From JANNMJ01 sp031397815 (GTDB taxonomy: Bacteria; Bacteroidota; Bacteroidia; Cytophagales; Hymenobacteraceae), in contig JANNMJ010000093.1 in assembly GCA_031397815.1 (NCBI GenBank), forward strand, positions 1 to 41,546: a DNA stretch of 41,546 nt, in the 5' to 3' direction. The translations under genes and the position numbers were made by a program. This document shows, piece by piece, positions 1 to 7,430 of the stretch. The notes below the pieces were generated by a model that saw nothing but the letters and a program-made list of their open reading frames with translations, was not told the origin of the DNA and did not search any database. Every line of letters starts with the position of its first letter. Position 1 is the stretch's first letter.

Positions 1-66
1 GTGACTGTCAAACACAGGCTGGGTTTGAATTCGATGGACGACTTTTCTTTTGTGGAAAAATTCGTG

Positions 67-1251
67 CTACGTTTTACTGGCTTCGCGAAGCACCTGACCA
101 GCGTAACGGATTTCGTCTTCGGAAATCGTGAGCGGCGGCGCGGCGCGGAGCGAGTTATCGCAGAACAGGAACCAGTCGGTGAGGACGCCGGCGGCGAGCG
201 CCCGGTCAATAACGGCTTTCAGAATCGGATAGGAATCCATCTCGGCGGCCAGCAGCAGGCCGCGGCCCCGCACCGCCCGAACCCCCGGCACCGACGCCAG
301 CTCCGCCTTCAGCAGCGCCGATTTCCGCGCCACGTCGGCCAGCAGCTTTTCTTCCTGAATGACTTGCAGCGTCGCCAGTGACGCCGCGCAGCTCACTGGA
401 TGTCCGCCGAAGGTGGTGATGTGCCCCAAAACCGGCCCTTCGGTGAAAGCGGCGAGGTTTTCGGCGCTCGAAATCAGGGCGCCGATGGGCATTCCGCCGC
501 CCATTCCTTTGGCGCACACGAGCGCGTCGGGCCAGACGCCTTCCTGCTCGCAGCCCCAGAAGGTGCCGGTGCGGCCGAAGCCGGTCTGAATCTCATCGAA
601 GATGAGAAGGGCGCCCACTTCATCGCACCGCGCCCGGACGGCCGCTAAGTAGCCGGGGAGCGGCTCACGCACGCCCGCCTCGCCCTGCACCACTTCGAGC
701 AGTACGGCAGCAGTGGCGCGGGTAATGTGCGCTAAATCGTCAAAAGCGTTGTACCGAATCTTCCGGACGCCGGGCAGCAGCGGCCGGAAAGCGCGCTTGA
801 AATACTCGTTCCCCATCACCGAAAGCGCCCCGTGCGAGGAACCGTGATAGGCGTTCTCGGCAGAAACCAGCTCCGTGCGACCGGTCAGGCGCTTGGCGAG
901 CTTGAGGGCCGCTTCGATGGCTTCCGAACCGGAATTGACGAAATAGGAGCACCCCAGATGCGGCGGCAAAGTGGCCGCGAGCGCCGTGGCGAGCTGCACC
1001 TGCGGCGCCTGCACCAGCTCGCCGTACACCATCAGGTGTAGGTATTTGTCGAGCTGCCCCTGAATAGCCGCGAGCACGCGCGGGTGGCGATGGCCGACGT
1101 TGGAGACGCTGATGCCGGAAATCAGGTCGAGGATTTTCTCGCCGTCGGCGCCGTACATCCAGCACCCTTCGGCCCGCTCAATTTCGAGGAGCAGCGGCGT
1201 GGGCGACGTTTGGGCCTGATGGCGGAGGAAGAGCTGGCGGTTCGTGAGCAC
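67..1251 (-). CDS. Class III (aspartate aminotransferase family) PLP-dependent aminotransferase
   Basis: A 394-residue PLP-dependent aminotransferase of fold type I, class III (the acetylornithine/ornithine/GABA aminotransferase group). Visible features: the NSGSEA phosphate-binding turn at 106-111, the cofactor-nitrogen aspartate in LIFDE (D219), and the Schiff-base lysine in CAKGMGGGMPIGA (K248). The length is usual for the family. The start is GTG; no in-frame ATG lies nearby, and the N-terminus MLTNRQLFL resembles Bacteroidota family members. A TACTTTTG element lies only about 6 bases upstream of the GTG, so the mRNA may be nearly leaderless. The amino donor is not shown by the sequence; argD-like or omega-amino acid use are both possible. 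It stands alone, downstream of the sigma-factor operon but separated from it by a repeat element. Confidence 0.9.
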   Translation of the reverse strand: MLTNRQLFLRHQAQTSPTPLLLEIERAEGCWMYGADGEKILDLISGISVSNVGHRHPRVLAAIQGQLDKYLHLMVYGELVQAPQVQLATALAATLPPHLGCSYFVNSGSEAIEAALKLAKRLTGRTELVSAENAYHGSSHGALSVMGNEYFKRAFRPLLPGVRKIRYNAFDDLAHITRATAAVLLEVVQGEAGVREPLPGYLAAVRARCDEVGALLIFDEIQTGFGRTGTFWGCEQEGVWPDALVCAKGMGGGMPIGALISSAENLAAFTEGPVLGHITTFGGHPVSCAASLATLQVIQEEKLLADVARKSALLKAELASVPGVRAVRGRGLLLAAEMDSYPILKAVIDRALAAGVLTDWFLFCDNSLRAAPPLTISEDEIRYAGQVLREASKT

Positions 1252-1256
1252 GAGGG

Positions 1257-1264
1257 CAAAAGTA
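1257..1264 (-). promoter_or_regulatory. Possible Bacteroidota -7 element for the aminotransferase
   Basis: On the minus strand the bases read TACTTTTG, a full match to the Bacteroidota TAnnTTTG -7 element. It sits about 6 bases before the GTG start, implying a very short or absent leader. No clear TTG -33 element is seen 19-21 bases upstream, so support is moderate. Confidence 0.35.
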
Positions 1265-1302
1265 CCGCTGAGGGTAACGTGGAGCGATTAGTTGCGGCAT
1301 TG

Positions 1303-1481
1303 CGAACCCCAGCGGGGTTCTTTTCCACAGCCCGGGGTTGCCAAAGCGCAGCGCAGGCTACCCCGGGCTGACGGCGGCCTGACAAACCCAACGCCAGCAT
1401 TTTGCGCCGCTCCGCGTGAGCCCGGGGTAGATTTCTTCGAAATCAACCCCGGGCTTTGGAAAAGAACCCCGTTGGGGTTCG
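1303..1481. repeat. MITE-like inverted-repeat element (CCCGGGG family)
   Basis: Arms at 1303-1340 and 1444-1481 are inverted copies of each other (about 36 of 38 positions match by eye). Each arm contains a GAACCCC..GGGGTTC palindrome and the AGCCCGGGGTTG core. Inside lies a second stem at 1420-1455 (GCCCGGGGTAGATTT and its complement with AAATCAACCCCGGGC). The same core recurs at 9786-9820, 18151-18186 and 33338-33373. It encodes no protein and fills the gap between two minus-strand genes. Confidence 0.8.
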
Positions 1482-1512
1482 TGAGGGGTGATGGTATCGT
1501 CCCAAATCCACC

Positions 1513-2052
1513 TTAATCCTCGTCCTCACCCCCAGCTTCAGCCGGAGGAGGGGCAGGACGACCACCGCGCCGCTCTTCGAGCTTGCGGAGGAGGAACTTG
1601 GTGAAATCGCGCTCCGAGCGGTACAGGACCATTACTTGGCGGAGGGAAACGACTTTCTGGAACTTCGCGACGTACTCTTTGTCAAGGTTCAGCTCGTCTT
1701 GGCGGGCGGCGAAGACGTCGTTGATGGCGGCGGGGAGTTGCGCGTCGGAAAGCGTGGCCATCTCTTTGCCTTTTCCGGCCATCCGTTTCCGGATCGTGCG
1801 GCGCTTGGCGTCGTACTCGTTGTAAATCGGCCAGAACTGCTGCGCCTGTTCGGGCGTGAGGTTGAGGCGGTTGGTGAGGAACGCCACGCGGGCGCTCTCA
1901 ATCTTCTCCAAGCGTCGGCCGCCGCCACCCCCACCGCCGCCGCCTTGAGCACGGGCCGTGTTCAGGGTCAGGAAGAGGAGGGCGAGGAGGCTCAGCCGCC
2001 GCACGAGGCGTACAGAAAAGGAGCGCAGGGGCGAATTAGAGGTAGGTTTCAT
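1513..2052 (-). CDS. Spy/CpxP-like secreted protein with polyglycine linker
   Basis: A 179-residue exported protein. A basic N-terminus and hydrophobic stretch (about 18-32) end in TARA-Q, a plausible signal peptidase I site near residue 35. A run of nine glycines follows, then a helical domain with LTPEQAQQFWPIYNEY (about 65-80), recalling the LTPEQ motifs of Spy/CpxP periplasmic chaperone-like proteins, and a charged C-terminal tail. The start chosen is the ATG at 2052, because it directly precedes the signal peptide; the open frame continues 21 codons further upstream. It overlaps the end of the anti-sigma gene by 17 bases, so the two are probably co-transcribed. An envelope-stress role is inferred from the sigma/anti-sigma neighbours, not shown. 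Confidence 0.7.
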   Translation of the reverse strand: MKPTSNSPLRSFSVRLVRRLSLLALLFLTLNTARAQGGGGGGGGGRRLEKIESARVAFLTNRLNLTPEQAQQFWPIYNEYDAKRRTIRKRMAGKGKEMATLSDAQLPAAINDVFAARQDELNLDKEYVAKFQKVVSLRQVMVLYRSERDFTKFLLRKLEERRGGRPAPPPAEAGGEDED

Positions 2053-2563
2053 CGAGGGGGAGTTCTTCAAGGGCGGCTTCGAGGTCGGCGCTCGGTAGGG
2101 AGAGCATCGTGGCATCGGCGGCCTGATCGGTGGAGGAAAGGTGCGTTAGGTCGGCGGCCGACAGGGAACCGGTGACGGGGTCGGCGAGGTACTCGACCAG
2201 CTCCGTGCCGCTGATTTGGGTGAGCGAGGTGTCGGCTACCGTGGTTGAGATGCCCGCTACGGGTGCCAACCGCCCCAGCCAGAACGCCCCCATGAAGGCG
2301 GCGCTCAGCGTGGCGGAAGCCAGCGCGAGCCGGAGGCGCGGCCAGCGCAGCCGCGACAAATCAAACGCCGGTACGGCCGCCTTCCGCCGCGCCAGCTCTT
2401 CGGTGCGGATGCGCGTCAGGAGCCGGACGGGTAGCTCGTCGAAGTAATCGGCGGGCGGCTCGCTCAGGCCGGAGCGCCGGGGACGGTCGCGCAGGAACGC
2501 CGGTAGGGCGGCGCGGTCGGCGGCCTCGTCGGCGGGGTCAGGAGGAAGATTGAACGGTTGCAT
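2036..2563 (-). CDS. Putative membrane anti-sigma factor
   Basis: A 175-residue protein with one predicted transmembrane segment at about 77-97, a cytoplasmic N-terminal part and an extracytoplasmic C-terminal part. The N-terminal part has an amphipathic stretch (YFDELPVRLLTRI, about 40-52) of the kind found before the helices that hold sigma factors. No HxxxCxxC zinc motif is present, so it is not a ZAS-type anti-sigma. The call rests on topology and on its position 34 bases downstream of an ECF sigma gene, with a secreted stress-type protein overlapping its 3' end. Sequence alone would leave it as an unknown single-pass membrane protein. Confidence 0.65.
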   Translation of the reverse strand: MQPFNLPPDPADEAADRAALPAFLRDRPRRSGLSEPPADYFDELPVRLLTRIRTEELARRKAAVPAFDLSRLRWPRLRLALASATLSAAFMGAFWLGRLAPVAGISTTVADTSLTQISGTELVEYLADPVTGSLSAADLTHLSSTDQAADATMLSLPSADLEAALEELPLDETYL

Positions 2564-2597
2564 GACGGTGGGTAAGAGGTGAGTAATAGGCAGACGT

Positions 2598-3140
2598 TTA
2601 ATCCTGACGGGTCATAAAATCCTCAATCTTTTTGGCGGCGTGGTGGTAGCTGGCTTTCAGGGCGCCCACGCTCGTGCCGGTCACTTCGGCCATCTGCTCA
2701 TACGGCATCTCATCGTAATACCGAAGGTTGAACACGAGCCGCTGCTTGTCGGGAAGCGTGAGAATGGCGCGTTGCAGCTTCAACTCTACGGCATCGCCGG
2801 AGAGGGACTCGTCGGCTTCGAGCAGCGCGGCCAGCTCTTCGCCGGAATCGGTCATCGGAAGGAGAAACTTGCGCTTCTTACTCGTCAGAAAACCGAGGCA
2901 CTCGTTCGTCGCGATGCGGTAGAGCCACGTGTAAAGCTGCGCATCCTGCCGAAAATTCGGCAACGCCCGCCACACTTTCAGGAAGATGTCTTGCAGTAGG
3001 TCGTCGGCGTCGTCGTGGCCCACCACCATCTTCCGCACGTGCCAATAGAGCTTCGACTGGTACTTCCGCACCAGATGCGCGAACGCGGCCTCGCGGCGCG
3101 TCGGGTCAGCAAAAAGGGCCAGAATCTCGGAGTCTTCCAC
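2598..3140 (-). CDS. ECF-type RNA polymerase sigma factor
   Basis: A 180-residue sigma-70 family protein with only regions 2 and 4, as in ECF sigma factors. Region 2 shows DDLLQDIFLKVWRALPNFR (about 46-64) and LYTWLYRIATNECLGFL. Region 4 shows LPDKQRLVFNLRYYDEMPYE followed by the helix-turn-helix MAEVTGTSVGALKASYHHAAKKI. The start is GTG at 3140; an in-frame stop lies about 60 bases upstream with no ATG between. It heads a likely three-gene operon with the anti-sigma and Spy-like genes. Its regulon cannot be read from this window. Confidence 0.92.
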   Translation of the reverse strand: MEDSEILALFADPTRREAAFAHLVRKYQSKLYWHVRKMVVGHDDADDLLQDIFLKVWRALPNFRQDAQLYTWLYRIATNECLGFLTSKKRKFLLPMTDSGEELAALLEADESLSGDAVELKLQRAILTLPDKQRLVFNLRYYDEMPYEQMAEVTGTSVGALKASYHHAAKKIEDFMTRQD

Positions 3141-3256
3141 CAGGGGCGGGTAGGGGAGGCGGGTGCGGCCCGTTGGAGGGGTAGGGCGGGCGAGGGTTTA
3201 AGCGGGGACGGAAAAATGCGGAAGTTCCTGCTGCCGGGGGGCGCAAGCAACGTTTC

Positions 3257-3333
3257 GTAGGGGCGGGGCTTGCCCCCGCCCGCTGCCGTATTTACATAAC
3301 CGCCTAGCGGGCGGGCACAAGGCCCGCCCCTAC
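3257..3333. repeat. Inverted repeat, GTAGGGGCGGG family
   Basis: The arms at 3257-3284 and 3305-3333 are GTAGGGGCGGG..CCCGCCCG and its imperfect inverse around a 20-base loop. The right arm contains the stop codon of the neighbouring minus-strand gene. The same sequence recurs as an inverted pair at 40664-40748, and a partial copy starts at 41531. Confidence 0.8.
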
Positions 3334-3899
3334 TTCGCCGCCGTCGGCTCCCGAACCTTAATAGAGGCGAAAAACTGCTCTTTATCGGCCTCGGCGCGGG
3401 TGTTGTCGGGCTGAAGGGGGCGACAGTCGAACTGATAGAGGCGGTGGTTGAGCACGAGCAGCGTCTTGTAGCGCGGTAGGAGCGGGCCGCCGGGCGTGTC
3501 GGCGGCGCGGTAGCTGATGTGGCGGGCCGTGGCGGCGCCGAGGGTGAGGTCGCGGGTGGTGAGTAGCTCGCCTTCGGCGGATTTGAGCGCCCCTTTTACC
3601 ATCCCGTTGAACATGGCGCTGATGTCGCGGGCATTGTCGGTGTGGAAGCTGGCGGGGATGGGCCGACTGAGCACTAGATAGGCCGCCCGCTCGGTCTCGC
3701 TGCGCAATTGCTGCTGCCCTTCGGCGGAAATTCGACGTGGTTCGGTGGGGAAGGAGACGCTCACGAACGCGTCAATCTCCGTGATAAGCCACGGCTTCCC
3801 CCAGCCGAAGCTGCTGAGGACCAACAAGGCCAGCAGGGCGGCACTGCCGACGGCAAGGCCGGGCCGCACACGCGGGCGGCGGAGTAGGGAAATCGACAC
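3330..3899 (-). CDS. Small exported or membrane-anchored protein of unknown function
   Basis: A 189-residue protein starting at GTG 3899. Basic residues (LLRRPRVRPG) are followed by a hydrophobic segment at about 16-33, acting as a signal peptide or membrane anchor. The mature part opens with FVSVSFPTEPRRIS, a pattern common in small exported proteins that begin with a beta strand. It then has alternating helix and strand sequence with no catalytic motif that I recognise. The TAG stop lies inside a dispersed GC-rich inverted repeat, so the present C-terminus may have been set by repeat insertion. Its neighbours give no functional hint. Confidence 0.6.
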   Translation of the reverse strand: MSISLLRRPRVRPGLAVGSAALLALLVLSSFGWGKPWLITEIDAFVSVSFPTEPRRISAEGQQQLRSETERAAYLVLSRPIPASFHTDNARDISAMFNGMVKGALKSAEGELLTTRDLTLGAATARHISYRAADTPGGPLLPRYKTLLVLNHRLYQFDCRPLQPDNTRAEADKEQFFASIKVREPTAAK

Positions 3900-3974
3900 G
3901 GATGAGAGGGATAAGGACGAGAGACAGGAGCGCGGCCGAATATAGCAGCCGACCGGCGCCCGACGCGCCCCCGC

Positions 3975-4436
3975 TCAGCTTTGGCCGAGCAATTGCGCCG
4001 TGTGCGCCTTCGTATCGGGACGCTTGATGACGCGCTCGACATTTCCTTCGCCATCGATGACGAACGTGGTCCGGACGGTGCCCCAGTAGGTGCGGCCGTA
4101 GTTCTTCTTCTCCTACCAGACGCCGTACGCCTCGACGAGCTGGCGGTCGGGGTCGGCGAGGAGGGGGAAGGGGAGGTCGAACTTCTGCGCGAACTTGGCG
4201 TGGCTAGCCGCATCGTCGGTGCTGACGCCGAGCACGACGTACCCGGCCGCGAGAAACTGCTGATAATGGTCGCGGAGGTCGCACGCTTGGGCGGTGCAGC
4301 CGGGGGTGTCGTCCTTGGGGTAGAAGTAGAGGACGACGTACTTGCCGCGGTAATCGGCGAGGCGGTGGCGGGTGCCGTTTTGGTCGAGGGCGTCGAAATC
4401 GGGGGCGGGGTCGCCGGAGTGGGGCAGAGCAGCCAT
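3975..4436 (-). pseudogene. bcp: Bcp/PrxQ-type thioredoxin-dependent peroxiredoxin, interrupted by in-frame TAG
   Basis: Bcp peroxiredoxins reduce peroxides in the cytoplasm with thioredoxin as donor. The start at 4436 (MAALPHSGDPAPDF) fits the family. The peroxidatic cysteine is C47 in DDTPGCTAQACDLRD and the resolving cysteine is C52. Codon 108 is TAG (plus-strand bases 4113-4115), just after VEAYGVW. Beyond it the same frame continues as EKKNYGRTYWGTVRTTFVID to a natural TGA at 3975-3977, which is the expected family C-terminus. The total of 153 codons equals the usual length. One base change, such as CAG to TAG, would explain it. TAG also ends other genes here, so it is a real stop. The gene is a young pseudogene, an assembly error, or makes a truncated product that keeps both cysteines. 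Confidence 0.85.
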
Positions 4437-4670
4437 AAGAGCGGGGAAATGGGGGACGAGCGTTTCAAGACGGCGACGAATCACCGGGCAGCGAAGGTAG
4501 CCGCCGGGGGAAGCAAGTCCGGTTGTCCTTCAACCCTAAACCGCCGCCTTTCACCCCGCTTTTCCCGCCTTTGACTTCCGCCCGCCCGCTTTACCGGAAC
4601 TCCATCCCGCCAGATGCGTAACGGAACCCGCGAGACCACTTGCGCGGTCGTCGCGCTTTTCCCCTGCTGA

Positions 4671-6011
4671 ATGCGTCGTTTCCTCTACCCGCTCCTTGTT
4701 GCTGGCTTTCTGAGCTTGGTCGGCTACGTTGTTTTCTTCCACAAGACCGACCCGATTCCGAAGCTGCAACCGCGCCGCTCCGACCTCGCGCTCGGCGGGG
4801 AGTGGACTAACACGCAGAAGGCCGTTGAAGGCCTGCTCGCGGAGTTGCGCGCCAACCCCGACAACACGAAGGCCCGCCTCCAGCTCGCCGAGGCGTACAT
4901 CCAAGAGGGCCGCGTAACCGGCAACCACGCCTACTACGACAAAGCCGCCCTCGATCTCCTCGCCGAGGTGATGCGCCGCGAGCCGGAAAACTTCGAGGCG
5001 CTTTGCTGTCAGGCTACCGTGCTCCTCTCGCAGCACCATTTTGCTGAGGGTTTGGTGGTCGCGGAGAAGGCGCAGCGCATCAATCCGTACAACTCGTACA
5101 TCTACGGCCTGCTCACGGATGCCCACGTCGAGCTGGGGAACTACCCCAAAGCCGTCGAGTGCGCCGATAAGATGGTCAGTGTGCGCCCCGACCTGCGCTC
5201 GTACGCCCGGGTCTCTTACCTGCGCGAAATCCACGGCGATATCCCCGGCGCTATAGACGCGATGAAGCTCGCCGTGAGCGCCGGTTACCCCGGACTCGAG
5301 CAAACCGCCTGGACGCAAGTGCAGCTTGGGCGCCTCTACGAAAGCTCGGGTGACCTTAAGCGCGCCTCGGCCGTGTATCAGCGTGCCCTTGAAGAGCGGC
5401 CGCGCTACCCGTTCGCCCTAGCAGGCCTCGGCCGGATTGCGACCGCCGAAAAGAAGTACCCGCAAGCCATCGAATACCTCACGTCGGCTCGCCGGGCGCA
5501 GCCCGACTTCACCTTTGCCGATGAGCTGAGCGATGCCTACCGCCTCGCCGGTCAGCCGAAAGAGGCGCGCCGCTGCGCCGAAGACGTAGTAGAGGCCCTC
5601 GCGGGCAAGACCGGCGACGAGAGCGAAGCGAACCACGGCCACTACGCCGACCGCGAGCTGGCGTACGCCTACCTGAAAGTCGGCGACCCGAAGAAAGCCC
5701 TTGAGCACGCCCTCATCGAGTACGAGCGCCGTCCGCAGAACATCGATGTGCAGGAAGTAACCGCGTGGGCGTACCACCAAAACGGTCAGGCGCAGAAAGC
5801 GCACACCCTCATCAAGCAGGCGCTCCGCACCAACTCGCAAAGCCCGACCCTGCGTGCCCGCGCTGGCCTTATCGCCCTCAAAGCGGGCGACGCAACCGGC
5901 GGCCGGGCGCTCCTGCGCCAAGCCCTCGACCATAACCCTTACCTATCCGACGAGCTGGCTGGCCCGGCCCGCCGCTACCTCGCCGCCAATTCCGTGGCGG
6001 CTGCCCGTTGA
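4671..6011 (+). CDS. Membrane-anchored tetratricopeptide repeat protein
   Basis: A 446-residue protein with an N-terminal transmembrane or signal segment at about 5-23 (LYPLLVAGFLSLVGYVVFF), then about eight to nine TPR-like helical pairs covering most of the protein. Recognisable units include NPDNTKARLQLAEAYIQEG, EPENFEALCCQATVLLSQHH and PLALAGLGRIA-type helices (AIEYLTSARRAQPDF). TPR arrays bind partner proteins; this one should face the periplasm if the N-terminus is an anchor. Its TGA stop overlaps the TTG start of the HupE-like gene, indicating translational coupling. It is the first gene of the TPR/HupE/TonB/DUF4331 locus. The partner and exact role are unknown. Confidence 0.9.
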   Translation: MRRFLYPLLVAGFLSLVGYVVFFHKTDPIPKLQPRRSDLALGGEWTNTQKAVEGLLAELRANPDNTKARLQLAEAYIQEGRVTGNHAYYDKAALDLLAEVMRREPENFEALCCQATVLLSQHHFAEGLVVAEKAQRINPYNSYIYGLLTDAHVELGNYPKAVECADKMVSVRPDLRSYARVSYLREIHGDIPGAIDAMKLAVSAGYPGLEQTAWTQVQLGRLYESSGDLKRASAVYQRALEERPRYPFALAGLGRIATAEKKYPQAIEYLTSARRAQPDFTFADELSDAYRLAGQPKEARRCAEDVVEALAGKTGDESEANHGHYADRELAYAYLKVGDPKKALEHALIEYERRPQNIDVQEVTAWAYHQNGQAQKAHTLIKQALRTNSQSPTLRARAGLIALKAGDATGGRALLRQALDHNPYLSDELAGPARRYLAANSVAAAR

Positions 6012-6691
6012 TCTGCCCCGAGCGGCAGCGCCGGACCGTGGGGTTGGCGTTGCTGCTGGTGCTGCTGGCCGGAAGTCTGGTGCCCGCGCAAGCCCACCCC
6101 ACGGGGTTGGACCTGAGCAAGCTCTCGCACTCGGCGGTGGTATGGGAATATGTTAAGCTGGGGTTCGAGCACATCATCCCAAAAGGCTTCGACCACATTC
6201 TGTTCGTCCTGAGCCTCTACCTGCTGGAGCCGCGCCTGAAACCCGTCCTCTGGCAAGCCACGGCGTTTACGCTGGCGCATTCTATCACGCTCGGGCTGGC
6301 GTCGCAGGGCATCATCTACGCCCCACCGGCCATCGTGGAGCCGTTAATCTCGCTCTCCATCGTCTTCGTGGCGGTGGAGAATATGCTGGTCCGGAAGCTG
6401 AATCCGTGGCGGCTGCTCATCGTGTTCGGCTTCGGGCTGGTACACGGGCTGGGCTTCGCCGGGGTTCTCGGCGAGCTGGGCTTACCGGCGAACAAGTTCT
6501 TTACCTCCCTGCTGGCGTTCAACGCGGGGGTGGAGCTGGGCCAGATAGCGGTCATCCTCCTCGCTTGGGCTGCCGTCGGGCGCTGGACGGCGGATAAGCC
6601 GTGGTACCACGCCCGCGTGGTGATTCCGGCGTGCTCCCTCATCGCCGTAGTGGCGGGGTGGTGGACGGTGGAGCGGTTGTTTTTGGGCTGA
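6008..6691 (+). CDS. HupE/UreJ-family membrane protein
   Basis: A 227-residue polytopic protein of the HupE/UreJ type, a family linked to nickel/cobalt transport in hydrogenase and urease clusters. After a signal-like segment ending in PAQAHP it has about five to six membrane helices. The family's polar motifs lie in or beside them: GFDHILFVLS, FTLAHSITLGLA, VFVAVENM, GLVHGLGFAGVL and FNAGVELGQ. The start is TTG at 6008, overlapping the TGA of the TPR gene; a GTG at 6038 is an alternative. No hydrogenase or urease genes are near, so the substrate is open. The neighbouring TonB receptor and Cys/His-rich protein are consistent with metal uptake, which is inference. Confidence 0.85.
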   Translation: MICPERQRRTVGLALLLVLLAGSLVPAQAHPTGLDLSKLSHSAVVWEYVKLGFEHIIPKGFDHILFVLSLYLLEPRLKPVLWQATAFTLAHSITLGLASQGIIYAPPAIVEPLISLSIVFVAVENMLVRKLNPWRLLIVFGFGLVHGLGFAGVLGELGLPANKFFTSLLAFNAGVELGQIAVILLAWAAVGRWTADKPWYHARVVIPACSLIAVVAGWWTVERLFLG

Positions 6692-6715
6692 AGAATCAAT
6701 GAGCAACCGCCCGAT

Positions 6716-6840
6716 TTTGTCATTGCGAGGAGGAGGCTTTGCGACGACGCGGCAATCCTCGTTGCACCGCCCATGTGGCTGAGCAAGCGCCCTAAACAAA
6801 CGAGGATTGCTTCGTCGCAAAGCCTCCTCGCAATGACAAA
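6716..6840. repeat. Inverted repeat (TCATTGCGAGG...CCTCGCAATGA)
   Basis: The arms at 6716-6763 and 6799-6840 are inverted copies beginning TTTGTCATTGCGAGGAGG and ending in CAATGACAAA. The left arm carries small insertions. A similar sequence motif is commonly met between genes in environmental bacterial genomes. It lies downstream of the HupE-like gene and could also act as a transcription end. Confidence 0.75.
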
Positions 6841-6891
6841 AACCTTGATTTCCCTGAAATAAAGCCCCCACCACCCACCCACTCTCCCAAT

Positions 6892-6920
6892 GCTTAATTC
6901 TTAATTATTAATTACCAATT
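6892..6920 (+). promoter_or_regulatory. AT-only tract upstream of the Cys/His-rich protein gene
   Basis: A tract built of repeated TTAATTcTTAATT/ATTAATT units directly precedes the ATG at 6927. It stands out sharply in GC-rich surroundings and is a likely promoter or operator region. No TAnnTTTG element is seen in it, so the exact function is unknown. Confidence 0.3.
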
Positions 6921-6926
6921 CCCCCC

Positions 6927-7352
6927 ATGCGCTCCCTCATCGCCCTTGCGCTCGCCTTGCATTACCTCCTCACGGGGGTGCTGGGCAGCGCGTGGGTGAC
7001 GCTCGCGCGTGACCCTGCCCCGTCGGCGCAGCATCCGTATGTGCACTCGGTGCTGTGCCAGACGCACAATTACCTCCGCCTCGACTGCTTCGACGAGTGT
7101 AACGGCAGACAGCCCGGCCATCTCCTCAAGCAGCTCGCCTCCGGCGATAACCATCCCGATGGCGCTCCCCAAACCCTCGCCAAGACCATTTGCGATGTGC
7201 ACGTGCTCGCGGAACCCGTTCGGGTGCCTTTGGCGCCGCGTGCGTTCCGACGGGCACTCTTGGTAAGTACTCACCCCGTCCCGGCGCTGCTGACGGCGGA
7301 CAAATCGGTGGAAGGCCCACCCCCGCAAGTCGTGTTTGCCTCCCTCGGCTAA
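6927..7352 (+). CDS. Small exported Cys/His-rich protein of unknown function
   Basis: A 141-residue protein with a hydrophobic N-terminal segment (about 3-25, LIALALALHYLLTGVLGSAW), probably a signal peptide or anchor. The following part holds a cluster of possible metal ligands: H36, H40, C44, H47, C54 and C58 (HPYVHSVLCQTHNYLRLDC then FDEC), with H65, H76, C89 and H92 further on. The C-terminal half is Pro/Ala/Leu-rich. It lies 78 bases before the TonB receptor gene on the same strand and probably belongs to the same unit. I do not recognise a named family. Metal binding or redox-sensitive cysteine pairing is inferred from residue spacing only. Confidence 0.7.
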   Translation: MRSLIALALALHYLLTGVLGSAWVTLARDPAPSAQHPYVHSVLCQTHNYLRLDCFDECNGRQPGHLLKQLASGDNHPDGAPQTLAKTICDVHVLAEPVRVPLAPRAFRRALLVSTHPVPALLTADKSVEGPPPQVVFASLG

Positions 7353-7430
7353 CCTGACTTTTTTCGGGGCTTCGGCCCGGCTCGCTGCGGCGACCGGACG
7401 GGCACCGGCCCGCCTTCCTCCTTCCTTCAT

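Noticed and set aside
3975..4115. Recoded TAG (stop codon reassignment or pyrrolysine) in bcp
   Set aside because: TAG ends other intact genes in the window, such as the aminotransferase and crtZ, and no suppressor or pyl genes are seen. A point mutation or read error is simpler.
4551..5318. 255-codon antisense frame
   Set aside because: It is a mirror frame of the TPR gene without signal peptide or motif.
6008..6691. Assigning the HupE/UreJ protein to urease or hydrogenase maturation
   Set aside because: No urease, hydrogenase or nickel-insertion genes are in the window. Only the transporter family can be supported.
7353..7430. Cobalamin or metal riboswitch before the TonB receptor
   Set aside because: The 78-base gap is GC-rich and too short for a cobalamin riboswitch, and no B12 box or other conserved element was seen.
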